The position numbers and the translations under genes are program-made. The notes under the pieces were generated by a model. It was not told where the DNA came from. It searched no databases and worked only from the letters and a program-made list of their open reading frames with translations. This document shows, piece after piece, positions 52,451 to 60,684 of a stretch of DNA of 64,000 nt (the first letter of the stretch is position 1; each line of letters opens with the position of its first letter). The stretch comes from Piscinibacter sp943370595 (GTDB lineage: Bacteria > Pseudomonadota > Gammaproteobacteria > Burkholderiales > Burkholderiaceae_C): positions 186,001 through 250,000 of the forward strand of contig CALRRO020000007.1 in the NCBI GenBank assembly GCA_943370595.1, read 5' to 3'.

Positions 52451-55118
52451 AGGCATTGCCCAGGCCGTACGGCGCGCGGACTACGCCGCCCCCGCCTACT
52501 GGATCCGCAGCGTCGAGCTGACGTTCGACCTCGACCCGATGCGCACCATCGTCGCCAGCCGCATGGCGGTGCAGCGCAACGCCACCGGCGCCGGCGGCGC
52601 GCTGCGCCTGCACGGCGAGGACCTGGAGCCGCTGCGCGTGCTCGCCAACGGCCAGAGCGTGTCGTTCCGCGTCGAGGGTGGCGAGCTGGTGATCGACAAC
52701 CCGCCCGAAGGTGACTTCACGCTGGAGATCCGCAACACCTGCGCGCCGGAGAAGAACTCCCAGCTGTCGGGCCTGTACACCTCGGGCGGCGGCTTCTTCA
52801 CGCAGTGCGAGGCGGAAGGCTTTCGCCGCATCACCTACTTCCTCGACCGGCCCGACGTGATGGCGGTCTACACCGTCACGCTGCGCGCGAATAAGGCGCG
52901 CTACCCGGTGCTGCTGTCCAACGGCAACCTGGTCGAGCAGGGCGAGCTGGACAACGGCCGCCACTTTGCCAAGTGGCACGACCCGTTCCCGAAGCCGAGC
53001 TACCTGTTCGCGCTGGTCGCGGCCGACCTGGTGGCGCGCGAGCAGCACATCCGCACCCGCTCGGGCAAGGACCACCTGCTGCAGGTCTGGGTGCGCCGCG
53101 GCGACCTCGACAAGACCGAGCACGCGATGAACTCGCTGATCGCCTCGGTGGTGTGGGACGAGGCCCGCTTCAAGCTGCCGCTGGACCTGGACCGCTTCAT
53201 GATCGTCGCCGTCGGCGACTTCAACATGGGCGCAATGGAGAACAAGGGCCTGAACATCTTCAACACGAAGTACGTTCTGGCCCAGCCGGCGACCGCGACC
53301 GACAACGACTACGCCGGAATCGAGAGCGTGGTCGGCCACGAGTACTTCCACAACTGGACGGGCAACCGCATCACCTGCCGCGACTGGTTCCAGCTCAGCC
53401 TGAAGGAAGGCCTGACGGTCTTCCGCGATCAGGAGTTCAGCATGGACATGTCGGGCTCGGCGACGGCCCGGGCGGTCAAGCGCATCGCCGACGTGCGCCA
53501 GCTGCGCGAGTGGCAGTACCCGGAGGACGCCGGCACGATGGCGCACCCGGTGCGCCCCGACGAGTACGTCGAGATCAACAACTTCTACACCGCCACCGTC
53601 TACGAGAAGGGCGCCGAGGTCGTGCGCATGATGCAGACGCTGGTGGGCCGCGAGGGTTTCGCCAAGGGCATGTCGCTGTACTTCGAGCGCCACGACGGCC
53701 AGGCCGTCACCTGCGACGACTTTGCCCAGGCCATCGCCGACGCCAACCCGGGCAGCGAACTGGCCCGCACGCTGCCGCAGTTCAAGCACTGGTATGCGCA
53801 GGCCGGCACGCCGAGAGTCACCGCGCGCGGCCGCTGGGACGCACCGACGCGCAGCTACACGCTGGCCCTGGAGCAGCATTGCGCACCCACGCACGGCCAG
53901 GCCGACAAGCAGCCGTTCGTGATCCCGGTGGCGATGGGGCTGCTGTCGCGCGACGGCCGGCCGCTGGCGCTGCGCCTGGAGGACGAGCCCACCGACAAGG
54001 CCTCGACGGAGCGGGTGCTGGTGCTCGAGGAGGCGAAGACCTTCTACACCTTCGTCGACGTCGATGCCGAGCCGGTGCCCTCACTGCTGCGCCACTTCTC
54101 GGCGCCGGTGCACCTGGTCGACGGGCTGGCCGATGCCGACCTGCTGGTGCTGCTGGCGCACGACCCCGATCCGTTCAACCGCTGGGAGGCCGGCCAGCGC
54201 CTGGCGCTGAACCGCATCCTCGCGGCGGTGCGCGAGGGCACGCCGCTGCAGCTCGATGCCGCCTTCGTCGACGCGATGTGCGGCGTGCTGCGCCACGCCG
54301 ACCTCGACGCCGCGTTCAAGGAACTGGTGCTGACGCCGCCTTCGGAGATCTACATCGCCGAGCAGCTCGAGGTGGTCGACCCCGCCGCCATCCATGCTGC
54401 GCGCGAGGCGATGCTGCTGCAGCTGGCGCAGGCACTGCGCGCTGACTGGGAATGGGCCTGGGAGGCCCACCAGGTCCAGGGCCCGTACCAGCCGCAGCCG
54501 CTGCCGGCCGGCCGCCGCGCGCTGGCCAACCTGGCGCTGGCCATGCTCTGCCTCGACGCCACCGCCCGAGGTGACGTGCTCTGGCAAGGCAAGGCCTACC
54601 AGCGCTTCAAGGACGCCGGCAACATGACCGACCGCCAGGGCGCGCTGTGGGCGCTGCTGGCCTCGCACTCCGAGATGGCCGACCTGGCGCTGCAGCGCTT
54701 CCACGACCTGTTCCGCGACGACCCGCTGGCCATCGACAAGTGGTTCGCCGCGCAGGCCAGCACGCCCGAGCGCGACGGCCGCGTGTTCACGCGCTGCAAG
54801 GCGCTGCTCAAGCACCCGGACTTCACGCTGCACAACCCGAACCGCGCGCGCAGCCTGGTGCGCACGCTGTGCGGCGACAACCCCTCGGCCTTCCACCGCG
54901 CCGATGCCGCCGGCTACGTGTTCTGGTCGGAGCGTGTGATCGAGCTCGACGCCTTCAACCCGCAGCTGGCCTCTCGCGTGGCCCGCGCGCTGGACCGCTG
55001 GGCCAAGCTGGCCGAACCCTACCGCAGCGCCGCGCGCGAGGCGATCGCCCGGGTGGCGGCGCGGCCCGATCTGTCCAACGACGTGCGTGAGGTGGTCACG
55101 CGAGCCCTGGAGTCCTGA
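52443..55118 (+). CDS. pepN: aminopeptidase N
   Basis: An 891-residue M1 metallopeptidase that releases N-terminal residues from peptides. Substrate motif FNMGAMENKGLNIFNTKY, zinc site VVGHEYFHNWTGNRIT (HEYFH) with the downstream Glu in LKEGLTVFRDQEFSMDM. The N-terminal beta domain and the C-terminal helical domain (about 550-891) match the E. coli PepN length of 870. Cytoplasmic. It is in tandem after the HAD gene and before an intergenic repeat. Confidence 0.97.
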   Translation: MREGIAQAVRRADYAAPAYWIRSVELTFDLDPMRTIVASRMAVQRNATGAGGALRLHGEDLEPLRVLANGQSVSFRVEGGELVIDNPPEGDFTLEIRNTCAPEKNSQLSGLYTSGGGFFTQCEAEGFRRITYFLDRPDVMAVYTVTLRANKARYPVLLSNGNLVEQGELDNGRHFAKWHDPFPKPSYLFALVAADLVAREQHIRTRSGKDHLLQVWVRRGDLDKTEHAMNSLIASVVWDEARFKLPLDLDRFMIVAVGDFNMGAMENKGLNIFNTKYVLAQPATATDNDYAGIESVVGHEYFHNWTGNRITCRDWFQLSLKEGLTVFRDQEFSMDMSGSATARAVKRIADVRQLREWQYPEDAGTMAHPVRPDEYVEINNFYTATVYEKGAEVVRMMQTLVGREGFAKGMSLYFERHDGQAVTCDDFAQAIADANPGSELARTLPQFKHWYAQAGTPRVTARGRWDAPTRSYTLALEQHCAPTHGQADKQPFVIPVAMGLLSRDGRPLALRLEDEPTDKASTERVLVLEEAKTFYTFVDVDAEPVPSLLRHFSAPVHLVDGLADADLLVLLAHDPDPFNRWEAGQRLALNRILAAVREGTPLQLDAAFVDAMCGVLRHADLDAAFKELVLTPPSEIYIAEQLEVVDPAAIHAAREAMLLQLAQALRADWEWAWEAHQVQGPYQPQPLPAGRRALANLALAMLCLDATARGDVLWQGKAYQRFKDAGNMTDRQGALWALLASHSEMADLALQRFHDLFRDDPLAIDKWFAAQASTPERDGRVFTRCKALLKHPDFTLHNPNRARSLVRTLCGDNPSAFHRADAAGYVFWSERVIELDAFNPQLASRVARALDRWAKLAEPYRSAAREAIARVAARPDLSNDVREVVTRALES

Positions 55119-55127
55119 CATGTTGAA

Positions 55128-55190
55128 CCCCCACGCTCACTGCGTTCACTGCCCCCCGAGGGGGCGCTCAGTGCCCTTCGGGCGGCCGGG
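55128..55190. repeat. intergenic GC-rich repeat with CCCCCCGAGGGGGC core, copy 2
   Basis: It begins ACGCTCACTGCGTTCACTGC, followed by the perfect core GCCCCCCGAGGGGGC (55151-55165) and CGCTCAGTGCCCTTCGGGCG. The same core with GCGCC and TTCGG is seen at 24262-24331. This copy lies just before the fbp start (55202) and leaves fbp without a normal ribosome site. It could supply a terminator or affect fbp translation. Confidence 0.65.
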
Positions 55191-55201
55191 CGGGCACTGA
55201 G

Positions 55202-56212
55202 ATGGCCAAACGAATCAGCCTGACGCAGTACCTGGTCGAACAGCAGCGCGAGCATGGGCACATCCCGGCCGAGCTGCGGCTGCTGATCGAGGTGGTGGCG
55301 CGTGCCTGCAAGACGATCGCGATCTCGGTCAACAAGGGCGCGCTCGGCGAGGTGCTGGGCAGCGCGCAGACCGAGAACGTGCAGGGCGAGATCCAGAAGA
55401 AGCTGGACATCATCTCGAACGAGGTGCTGATCGAGGCCAACGAATGGGGCGGCCACCTGGCGGCGATGGCCAGCGAGGAGATGGACTCGATCCACGTCGT
55501 GCCCAACCGCTACCCGCAGGGCGAGTACCTGCTGCTGTTCGACCCGCTGGACGGCTCGAGCAACATCGATGTGAACGTCAGCATCGGCACCATCTTCTCG
55601 GTGCTGCGCAAGGTCGGCCACCACCGCGGCGTCAGCGAGCAGGACTTCCTGCAGCCCGGCCGCGCGCAGGCCGCCGCCGGCTACTGCGTCTACGGCCCGC
55701 AGACCACGCTGGTGCTGACGGTGGGCGAAGGCGTCGCGATGTTCACGCTCGACCGCGAGATGGGCTCCTGGGTGCTGACCGCCGACCAGGTGCAGGTGCC
55801 GGCCGACACCAAGGAGTTCGCGATCAACATGAGCAACATGCGCCACTGGGCGCCGCCGATGAAGCGCTACATCGACGAATGCCTGGCCGGCAAGGAAGGC
55901 CCGCGCGGCAAGGACTTCAACATGCGCTGGGTGGCCAGCATGGTGGCCGACGTGCACCGCATCCTGACCCGTGGCGGCGTGTTCATGTACCCCTGGGACA
56001 AGCGCGAGCCCGACAAGCCCGGCAAGCTGCGCCTGCTCTACGAGGCCAACCCGATGAGCTTCCTGATCGAGCAGGCCGGCGGCATGGCCACCAACGGCAC
56101 GCAGCGCATCCTCGACATCGTGCCGACCAAGCTGCACGAACGCGTCAGCGTGATGCTCGGCTCGAAGAACGAGGTCGAGCGCGTCACGGCCTACCACGCC
56201 GAGTCGGCCTGA
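55202..56212 (+). CDS. fbp: fructose-1,6-bisphosphatase class 1
   Basis: A 336-residue gluconeogenic enzyme, hydrolysing fructose-1,6-bisphosphate. Signature metal/substrate motif LFDPLDGSSNIDVNVSIGT, an upstream Glu in ASEEMDSIHVVPNRY, and the class-1 YVGSMVADVHR-like VASMVADVHRILTRGGVFMY. C-terminal EQAGGMATNGTQRILDIVPT is typical. There is no strong Shine-Dalgarno before ATG 55202 because the repeat sits there. It is coupled to the next gene by adjacency (stop 56212, start 56213). Confidence 0.97.
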   Translation: MAKRISLTQYLVEQQREHGHIPAELRLLIEVVARACKTIAISVNKGALGEVLGSAQTENVQGEIQKKLDIISNEVLIEANEWGGHLAAMASEEMDSIHVVPNRYPQGEYLLLFDPLDGSSNIDVNVSIGTIFSVLRKVGHHRGVSEQDFLQPGRAQAAAGYCVYGPQTTLVLTVGEGVAMFTLDREMGSWVLTADQVQVPADTKEFAINMSNMRHWAPPMKRYIDECLAGKEGPRGKDFNMRWVASMVADVHRILTRGGVFMYPWDKREPDKPGKLRLLYEANPMSFLIEQAGGMATNGTQRILDIVPTKLHERVSVMLGSKNEVERVTAYHAESA

Positions 56213-56881
56213 ATGGGCCAGCTCTACCTCGTGCGCCATGGCCAGGCCTCGTTCGGCAGCGAAGACTACGACCGCCTGAGCGAACTCGGCCAGCGCCAGT
56301 GCGTGCGGCTGGGCGAGTACTTCCGCGAGAACGGCATCGTCTTCGAGGCCGCGTTGACCGGCACGCTGAAGCGCCAGGTCGATTCGCTGGCAAGCATTGC
56401 GCAGGGCCTGCAGATGGCGCCGGACGCGCAGGCCTGGCCGGGGCTGAACGAGTACGACAGCGATGCGCTGGTGGCTGCGCTGAACCCCGGGCCTCTGCCG
56501 CCGCTGAACTCGCCGGACGGCGCACGTGCGCACTTCCGGCTGCTGCGCGAAGGTCTGCAGGCGTGGATGGACGGCCGCACCGAGCCCGTCGGCATGCCGC
56601 GCCATGCCGACTTCGTGGCCGGCATCCGCGAGGCGCTGGACCACGTGCGCGCCAGCCACGAGGGTGCGGTGCTGCTCGTCTCCAGCGGCGGGCCCATCGC
56701 CACGGCCGTGGCCGATGTTCTGGGCGCACCGAACGGCACCGCAATCGAGCTGAACCTGCGCATCCGCAACAGCGCGGTCAGCGAGTTCGTCTTCAGCCCG
56801 AAGCGCCATTCGCTGCTGAGCTTCAACACCCTGCCCCACCTGATGGGCCCCGAGCGGGCCGATTGGGTCACCTACAGCTGA
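56213..56881 (+). CDS. histidine phosphatase superfamily protein (phosphoglycerate mutase-like)
   Basis: A 222-residue protein with the RHG motif YLVRHGQASFGSEDYDRLS and the second His late in VLLVSSGGPIATAVADVLGA (the usual His is replaced by Ser-Gly-Gly), with LTGTLKRQVDSL before it. The Ser substitution suggests altered or absent mutase activity. It follows fbp directly. Usual partners are sugar-phosphate or cobalamin phosphatases; the substrate is not known. Confidence 0.82.
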   Translation: MGQLYLVRHGQASFGSEDYDRLSELGQRQCVRLGEYFRENGIVFEAALTGTLKRQVDSLASIAQGLQMAPDAQAWPGLNEYDSDALVAALNPGPLPPLNSPDGARAHFRLLREGLQAWMDGRTEPVGMPRHADFVAGIREALDHVRASHEGAVLLVSSGGPIATAVADVLGAPNGTAIELNLRIRNSAVSEFVFSPKRHSLLSFNTLPHLMGPERADWVTYS

Positions 56882-56888
56882 GCCCGGC

Positions 56889-56894
56889 TATAAT
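56889..56894 (+). promoter_or_regulatory. TATAAT -10 box for tRNA-Thr
   Basis: A perfect TATAAT at 56889-56894 begins 17 bases before the tRNA 5' end and 8 bases after the upstream stop. The -35 element would lie within the end of the preceding gene and is not clear. Confidence 0.75.
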
Positions 56895-56905
56895 CGCGGG
56901 CTTAC

Positions 56906-56981
56906 GCCGGTGTAGCTCAGTTGGTAGAGCAGCGCATTCGTAATGCGAAGGTCGGGAGTTCGACTCTCTTCACCGGCACCA
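56906..56981 (+). tRNA. tRNA-Thr (CGT anticodon)
   Basis: A 76-base tRNA including the encoded CCA (56979-56981). Acceptor arm GCCGGTG with CACCGGC, D-arm GCTCAGTTGGTAGAGC, anticodon loop TTCGTAA with CGT anticodon (reads ACG), T-arm GGGAGTTCGACTCTC. It reads threonine. A G-A mismatch is at the outer end of the anticodon stem (27/43). Confidence 0.93.
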
Positions 56982-56988
56982 ATTGCAG

Positions 56989-57009
56989 AAGGCCCCCACC
57001 CGGGGCCTT
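56989..57009 (+). terminator. hairpin terminator after tRNA-Thr
   Basis: AAGGCCCC (56989-56996) and GGGGCCTT (57002-57009) pair perfectly; a short T-rich tail (TTTGTG) follows. It lies 8 bp after the tRNA CCA end. Confidence 0.75.
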
Positions 57010-57064
57010 TGTGCATTCTGCGGCGACGATGCGCCAAACCGCTCCAGGCCAGGCCGGCTGCGGT

Positions 57065-57264
57065 TCAGAACAGCTCGATGCGCGGCCCCTGGGGCGCGGC
57101 GGCCACCGGCGCCTGCGGCGCGCTTTGCTGCAGACCGAGATGGTGGTCGTCGCGTTGCGCCTGCATCACGCAGTTGTCGAGCCGGTCACCACCTCCATGC
57201 CGCTGTCCATGTGCGAGGACAGCTCGCCGAGGTAGGGCACCACGTTGGCCAGCGTGTCGCTCAT
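57065..57264 (-). pseudogene. decayed gene fragment
   Basis: Two minus-strand pieces in different frames look like one broken C-terminus. From ATG 57264, MSDTLANVVPYLGELSSHMD continues to a TGA at 57166-57168; a shift near 57170-57200 would join it to a second frame ending with GLQQSAPQAPVAAAPQGPRI and ELF, stop at 57065. No family is recognised. The piece lies next to the tRNA, suggesting a remnant from an inserted or deleted segment. Confidence 0.35.
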
Positions 57265-57706
57265 CGTCTGCAGGTGTCAGGCGATCTCGATCGAAGTGCC
57301 GATCGCCCACCCGCGGCAGCAGCTCCCACGTCAACGTGTCGGACCACGCGAGTGCACGGCCGCGTCCAGCAGCGCCCAGGGGGAGCCAGGCCGTAGTGAT
57401 GTCAGGGACAGCGAGACTCGCGACGGCACCGCATCGCTTCGCGACGAGGGACATGCCGAGACGTCCTTTGCGCCTCTCGCACGGTGGGCGACCTCAAGCG
57501 CCGAAGTGCCGGAACTCGATCAGGTAGCCGTTCGCTACTATTATATCTATCACTTACGCTACCACGGTGAAGCGCGCACCGAACCTCACGCGGCTGGGCA
57601 GATGCTGCATGGGCCCGGCGGATCATCCAGTCCCAGCAGGAACTGGGAAAACACAGATCATCCGATGATCTGCCCTCGGTGAACTGACGATGACCAGTCT
57701 CAGCAG
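57265..57706. other. non-coding or decayed region, AT-richer in part
   Basis: No convincing gene. Frames are short and broken, and codon use differs from the neighbours. The stretch around 57530-57560 is strikingly AT-rich (CTACTATTATATCTATCACT), unlike the rest of the window. It follows a tRNA gene, a frequent integration target. It may be remnants of a small insertion or an old regulatory region of the chemoreceptor. Confidence 0.4.
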
Positions 57707-57850
57707 ATGACTGTCTGCATGCTCGACTTTTCACGATCCAGGCCTCAAGTTGCCGTGGCGATGGTCGACAAAGAATGGCAGGATTTCATTAATGTCATTT
57801 TTGCAGATCCGGAAGACTTCCGGCTGCACCGGAACCCCGAGGTGAAGTGA
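57707..57850 (+). CDS. possible small protein upstream of the chemoreceptor
   Basis: A 47-residue frame from ATG 57707 (or 29 residues from ATG 57761), MVDKEWQDFINVIFADPEDF and RLHRNPEVK at its end. Its TGA at 57848-57850 overlaps the ATG of the chemoreceptor gene (TGATG), which fits translational coupling. It is too short for family assignment and may be a leader peptide or simply chance. Confidence 0.3.
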   Translation: MTVCMLDFSRSRPQVAVAMVDKEWQDFINVIFADPEDFRLHRNPEVK

Positions 57851-60684
57851 TGAGTTCGAACAGCCCCGAAGAGACCCGAGCCGTCCGCGAGTCGGCACGT
57901 CGCCGCGACAACGAGGAGATGCAAGGCAAGCTGGCCGCCATCGACCGCAGCCAGGCCGTCGCCGAGTTCACGCTGGACGGCATCGTCATCCGAGCCAACG
58001 AGAACTACCTGCAGTTGTTCGGCTACACGCAGGAAGAGGTGGAAGGCCGGCACCACAGCCTCTTCTGCACCAACGAGGTGGCCCAGCATCCCGACTACAA
58101 GGCATTCTGGGACTCGCTGCGCCGCGGCGAATTCCGCGGCGGCGAGTTCGCGCGCATCGGCGCTCAAGGTCAACCGGTCTACCTGCAGGGCACCTACAAC
58201 CCGGTGCTCGACACCACAGGCAAGCCCGTCAGCGTGGTCAAGTTCGCGATCGACATCACGCCGGCCAAGCGGCTGGCGCTGGAAGCCGCTGCCAAGGTGG
58301 CGGCGATCGGGCGCACGCAGGCCGTGATCGAGTTCGACACCGAGGGCCGCGTCCTGTCGGCCAACGAGAGCTTCCTGGCCGCGTCGGGATACCGCCTCGA
58401 GCAGGTGCTCGGCCAGCACCATCGCCTGTTCTGCACCGAGGCCCACGCGTCCAGCCCCGAGTACACGGCCTTCTGGGCGGCGCTGGCCGGCGGGGAAAAG
58501 CGCAGCGGCGAGTTCCAGCGTGTCACGGCCAGCGGCCAGGCGCTGTGGCTGCAGGCGACCTACACGCCGATCGTCGATCCGAAGGGCGAGGTCTACAAGA
58601 TCGTCAAGTTCGCCAGCGACATCACCGAAGCCAAGCGCAAGGCGCTGGAGGACGACGCGAAGAACGCGGCGATCTCCCGCTCGCAGGGGGTGATCGAGTT
58701 CGACCTGGCCGGCAACGTGCTGACGGCGAACGACAACTTCCTGAAGCTGATGGACTACACGCTGGACGAGATCACCGGCCAGCATCACCGCCTGTTCGTC
58801 GAGCCCGACGAGGCGACGAGCCCGGCCTACCGGCAGTTCTGGCAGAAGCTCGGCCGCGGCGACTTCGACGCCGGCGAGTACCTGCGCATCGGCAAGAACG
58901 GCAAGCGGGTGTGGATCCAGGCCAGCTACAACCCGGTGATCGATCTCGACGGGCAGACCGTCAAGGTGGTCAAGTACTGCACCGACATCAGCACGCGCAA
59001 GCTGCTGTCCGCAGAGACCGGCGCGCGCATGGATGCGGTCTCCGCCAGCTCCTGCCTGATCGAGATCGACCGCCAGGGCACGATCCTGTCCGTCAACCCG
59101 CGCATGTGCGAGGCCCTCGGCTACACCCCGCACGATCTCGTCGGCAAGGACGAGTCGATGCTGGTGTTCGAGAGCGACCGCAACGACGCGCAGCGGCTCG
59201 AGGGCTGGACGCTGTTGCGCGCCGGGCGCTCCATCTCCCGCGAATTCCGCCGCCGCGGCGCGGGCGGGCGCGAGGTGTGGATCTCCGCCGTGGCCAGCCC
59301 GATCATGGACCTGGAGGGCCAGCTCGCCAAGGTGCTGACGCTGGGCCAGGACATCACCGCGGCCAAGCTCGCGCGGCTGGACGTCGACGGCAAGCTCGGC
59401 GCGATCGACCGGGCGCAGGCCGTCATCGAATTCGACCTGAGCGGCAAGGTGCTCGCCGCCAACGCGAACTTCCTTGGGCTGATGGGATACGCGGCCGAAG
59501 AGATCGTCGGCCGGCACCACCGCATGTTCGTCGAGCCGCAGACCGCGGCCAGCGCCGAGTACCTGGGCTTCTGGGAGCGGCTCGGGCGCGGCGAGTACGT
59601 CGCCAACGAGTTCAAGCGCATCGGCAAGGGCGGCCGCGAGGTGTGGATTCAGGCCACCTACAACCCGATCTTCGACCCGCACGGCAACCCGGTGAAGGTG
59701 GTCAAGTTCGCCTCCGACATCACCGAGCACAAGCTGCGCAACGCCGAGTACCAGGCCAAGGTGGCGGCCATCGACCTCGGCCAGGCGGTGGTCGAGTTCG
59801 ACCTGTCCGGCAATGTGCTCACCGCCAACCGCAACTTCCTTGCCGCGATGGGCTACACGCTGCGCGAGATCCAGGGCCAGCACCACAGCCTGTTCTGCAG
59901 CGCCGACTACGTGCAGGGCATCGAGTACCGCGACTTCTGGCTGCGCCTGGGCGAGGGGCAACTCGTCAGCGGGCGCTTCCACCGCGTCGGCAAGTACGAG
60001 CGCGACGTGTGGATCCACGCCACCTACAACCCGATCTTCGACCTCAACGGCAAGGTGGCGAAGATCGTCAAGTACGCCTTCGACGTGACCAAGGAAGTGC
60101 AGCTCGAGCGGCGCATCCAGGAGAAGACGCAGGCGATGACCGCCAGCATCCGTGGGCTGGCCGACAGCATCGGCACGATTGCCGCCAACTCCGGTGTGGC
60201 AGCCGAGACGGCCAGCGCCGCCGCGGCATCGGCCCAGGCCGGCGCCAGCGCGCTGCAGCAATCGCTGGCGGCCATCGAGACGGTGCAGCGCGGCTCGCTG
60301 CGCATGTCGGAGATCGTGCGGGTGATCGGCGACATCGCCAACCAGACCAACCTGCTCGCCTTCAATGCCGCGATCGAGGCGGCCCGAGCCGGCGCGCATG
60401 GCGTCGGCTTCTCGGTCGTGGCCGGCGAAGTGCGCAAGCTCGCCGAGAACAGCGCCAACGCCGCGCGCGAGATCGCCAGCCTGATCGACGAGACGGTGAT
60501 GCAGATCGGCCAGGGCGCCGAGGTCAGCAAGGCGGCCGCCGGCAGCTTCGCCGGCGTGCTCGACAACGTCGGGCGCACGCACAGCAACGTCGGCGAGATC
60601 GCCTGCGCGACGGAGAACCAGCGCACGCTGGCCGCCCAGGTGTCGTCGATGATCGACGAACTGGCGCAGACGAGCGTCTCATGA
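57850..60684 (+). CDS. soluble methyl-accepting chemotaxis protein with six PAS domains (BdlA-like)
   Basis: A 944-residue cytoplasmic chemoreceptor with no membrane helix. From residue 31 to about 762 there are six tandem PAS domains with a 122-residue period: starts AIDRSQAVAEF, AIGRTQAVIEF, AISRSQGVIEF, AVSASSCLIEI, AIDRAQAVIEF and AIDLGQAVVEF. Five carry a G(R/Q)HHxxF motif (e.g. GRHHSLFC, GQHHRLFV); the fourth has GKDESMLV. A shorter MCP signalling region follows (about 770-944), with hub NLLAFNAAIEAARAGAHGVG and FSVVAGEVRKLAENSANAAR. BdlA of Pseudomonas has two such PAS domains. It likely senses cytoplasmic redox or energy state and acts via the coupled CheW protein. Confidence 0.93.
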   Translation: MSSNSPEETRAVRESARRRDNEEMQGKLAAIDRSQAVAEFTLDGIVIRANENYLQLFGYTQEEVEGRHHSLFCTNEVAQHPDYKAFWDSLRRGEFRGGEFARIGAQGQPVYLQGTYNPVLDTTGKPVSVVKFAIDITPAKRLALEAAAKVAAIGRTQAVIEFDTEGRVLSANESFLAASGYRLEQVLGQHHRLFCTEAHASSPEYTAFWAALAGGEKRSGEFQRVTASGQALWLQATYTPIVDPKGEVYKIVKFASDITEAKRKALEDDAKNAAISRSQGVIEFDLAGNVLTANDNFLKLMDYTLDEITGQHHRLFVEPDEATSPAYRQFWQKLGRGDFDAGEYLRIGKNGKRVWIQASYNPVIDLDGQTVKVVKYCTDISTRKLLSAETGARMDAVSASSCLIEIDRQGTILSVNPRMCEALGYTPHDLVGKDESMLVFESDRNDAQRLEGWTLLRAGRSISREFRRRGAGGREVWISAVASPIMDLEGQLAKVLTLGQDITAAKLARLDVDGKLGAIDRAQAVIEFDLSGKVLAANANFLGLMGYAAEEIVGRHHRMFVEPQTAASAEYLGFWERLGRGEYVANEFKRIGKGGREVWIQATYNPIFDPHGNPVKVVKFASDITEHKLRNAEYQAKVAAIDLGQAVVEFDLSGNVLTANRNFLAAMGYTLREIQGQHHSLFCSADYVQGIEYRDFWLRLGEGQLVSGRFHRVGKYERDVWIHATYNPIFDLNGKVAKIVKYAFDVTKEVQLERRIQEKTQAMTASIRGLADSIGTIAANSGVAAETASAAAASAQAGASALQQSLAAIETVQRGSLRMSEIVRVIGDIANQTNLLAFNAAIEAARAGAHGVGFSVVAGEVRKLAENSANAAREIASLIDETVMQIGQGAEVSKAAAGSFAGVLDNVGRTHSNVGEIACATENQRTLAAQVSSMIDELAQTSVS

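Noticed and set aside
57402..57734. A 110-residue minus-strand frame in the tRNA-chemoreceptor gap
   Set aside because: Low similarity to anything, unusual codon choice and no ribosome site; better seen as decayed DNA.
57745..60582. A 945-residue minus-strand open frame
   Set aside because: Its 122-residue periodicity mirrors the PAS repeats of the real receptor gene on the plus strand.
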